Of a stretch of DNA of 33,679 nucleotides, positions 33,511-33,679 are shown piece after piece. Numbering within the stretch: position 1 is the first letter of the stretch; every line of letters begins with the position of its first letter. Both the position numbers and the translations under genes were made by a program. A model generated the notes under the pieces. That model made no database searches and was not told where the DNA came from. It worked only from the letters and a program-made list of their open reading frames with translations. Source of the DNA: Pseudonocardia bannensis (lineage in GTDB: Bacteria > Actinomycetota > Actinomycetes > Mycobacteriales > Pseudonocardiaceae); the NCBI RefSeq assembly GCF_012911875.1, contig NZ_JAAXKZ010000059.1:1-33679 (forward strand), written 5' to 3'.

Positions 33511-33679
33511 GCCGCCCTCGGTGCCGGGGCCGGCCCGGGTGACGTGCTCGTCTCGATCGGCACCAGCGGCACGGTCTTCGCGGCGCACGACGCCCCCGTC
33601 GCCGACACCTCGGGTGCGGTCGCGGGCTTCGCGGACGCCGCCCACGACACGCCCGCCCCACCCGCTGACCCGCCCCATC
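33511..33679 (+). pseudogene. Xylulokinase (FGGY kinase) fragment at the window edge
   Basis: In frame from 33511 the DNA encodes [20 protein letters not shown], then [20 protein letters not shown] and ADA. This closely resembles the central ATP-binding segment of xylulokinases ([15 protein letters not shown]...[10 protein letters not shown]). In an intact kinase about 230 residues precede this point, but rlmN ends only 40 bases upstream, so the N-terminal half is absent. After ADA the similarity fades into a Pro-rich stretch ([12 protein letters not shown]). It is most likely the debris of a sugar kinase gene. The window ends before its limit can be seen. Confidence 0.55.

Overview
The window is a stretch of very GC-rich actinobacterial chromosome. 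It is packed with same-strand housekeeping genes, uses many GTG starts and has 1-4 base stop/start overlaps. Gene order and protein style point to Actinomycetota, most likely Pseudonocardiales (Pseudonocardia or a close relative); this is inferred from gene content and style, not from a database search.

Layout. 1-1394: 3' part of ftsY (SRP receptor). 1395-6199: nitrogen-sensing cluster amtB, PII gene, glnD, second PII gene, with GlnR-like half-sites upstream of amtB. 6200-9565: a small P-loop ATPase, ffh (SRP54) and an amidohydrolase. 9587-12897: a large secreted protein on the minus strand, converging on the amidohydrolase and divergent from a CPBP-family membrane protease. 12898-19580: the conserved ribosome-maturation and secretion block rpsP-khpA-rimM-[HTH-ClpN insert]-trmD-rplS-lepB-rnhB-DUF2469-yraN. 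19580-24846: comM, dprA, a decayed glycosyltransferase, xerC and a whiG-type sigma factor. 24856-25872: an M23 family protein on the minus strand. 26181-31095: rpsB-tsf-pyrH-frr-cdsA-methyltransferase. 31102-33470: a Rieske lipoprotein (minus), a small membrane protein and rlmN. The window ends in what looks like a fragment of a xylulokinase gene.

Most genes are core functions: co-translational protein targeting (ftsY, ffh, lepB), translation (rpsP, rplS, rpsB, tsf, frr, rimM, trmD, rlmN), nitrogen control, DNA uptake and recombination (comM, dprA, xerC) and phospholipid or UMP metabolism (cdsA, pyrH).

The least ordinary parts are these. (1) A two-gene unit, a 75-residue HTH protein plus a free-standing double Clp-N domain protein, sits between rimM and trmD; two identical-architecture palindromes (GTCAAC-N4-GTTGAC) precede it, one of them lying over the first gene's start codon. 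(2) A 47-base dispersed palindrome occurs twice (6227-6273 and 14331-14377), with two stem pairs that covary. (3) Two 84% identical PII proteins bracket GlnD. (4) In-frame tandem repeats of 36, 30 and 24 bp lie in ftsY, dprA and the M23 gene. (5) There are two gene remnants. No tRNA, rRNA, CRISPR array, insertion sequence or phage gene was seen.
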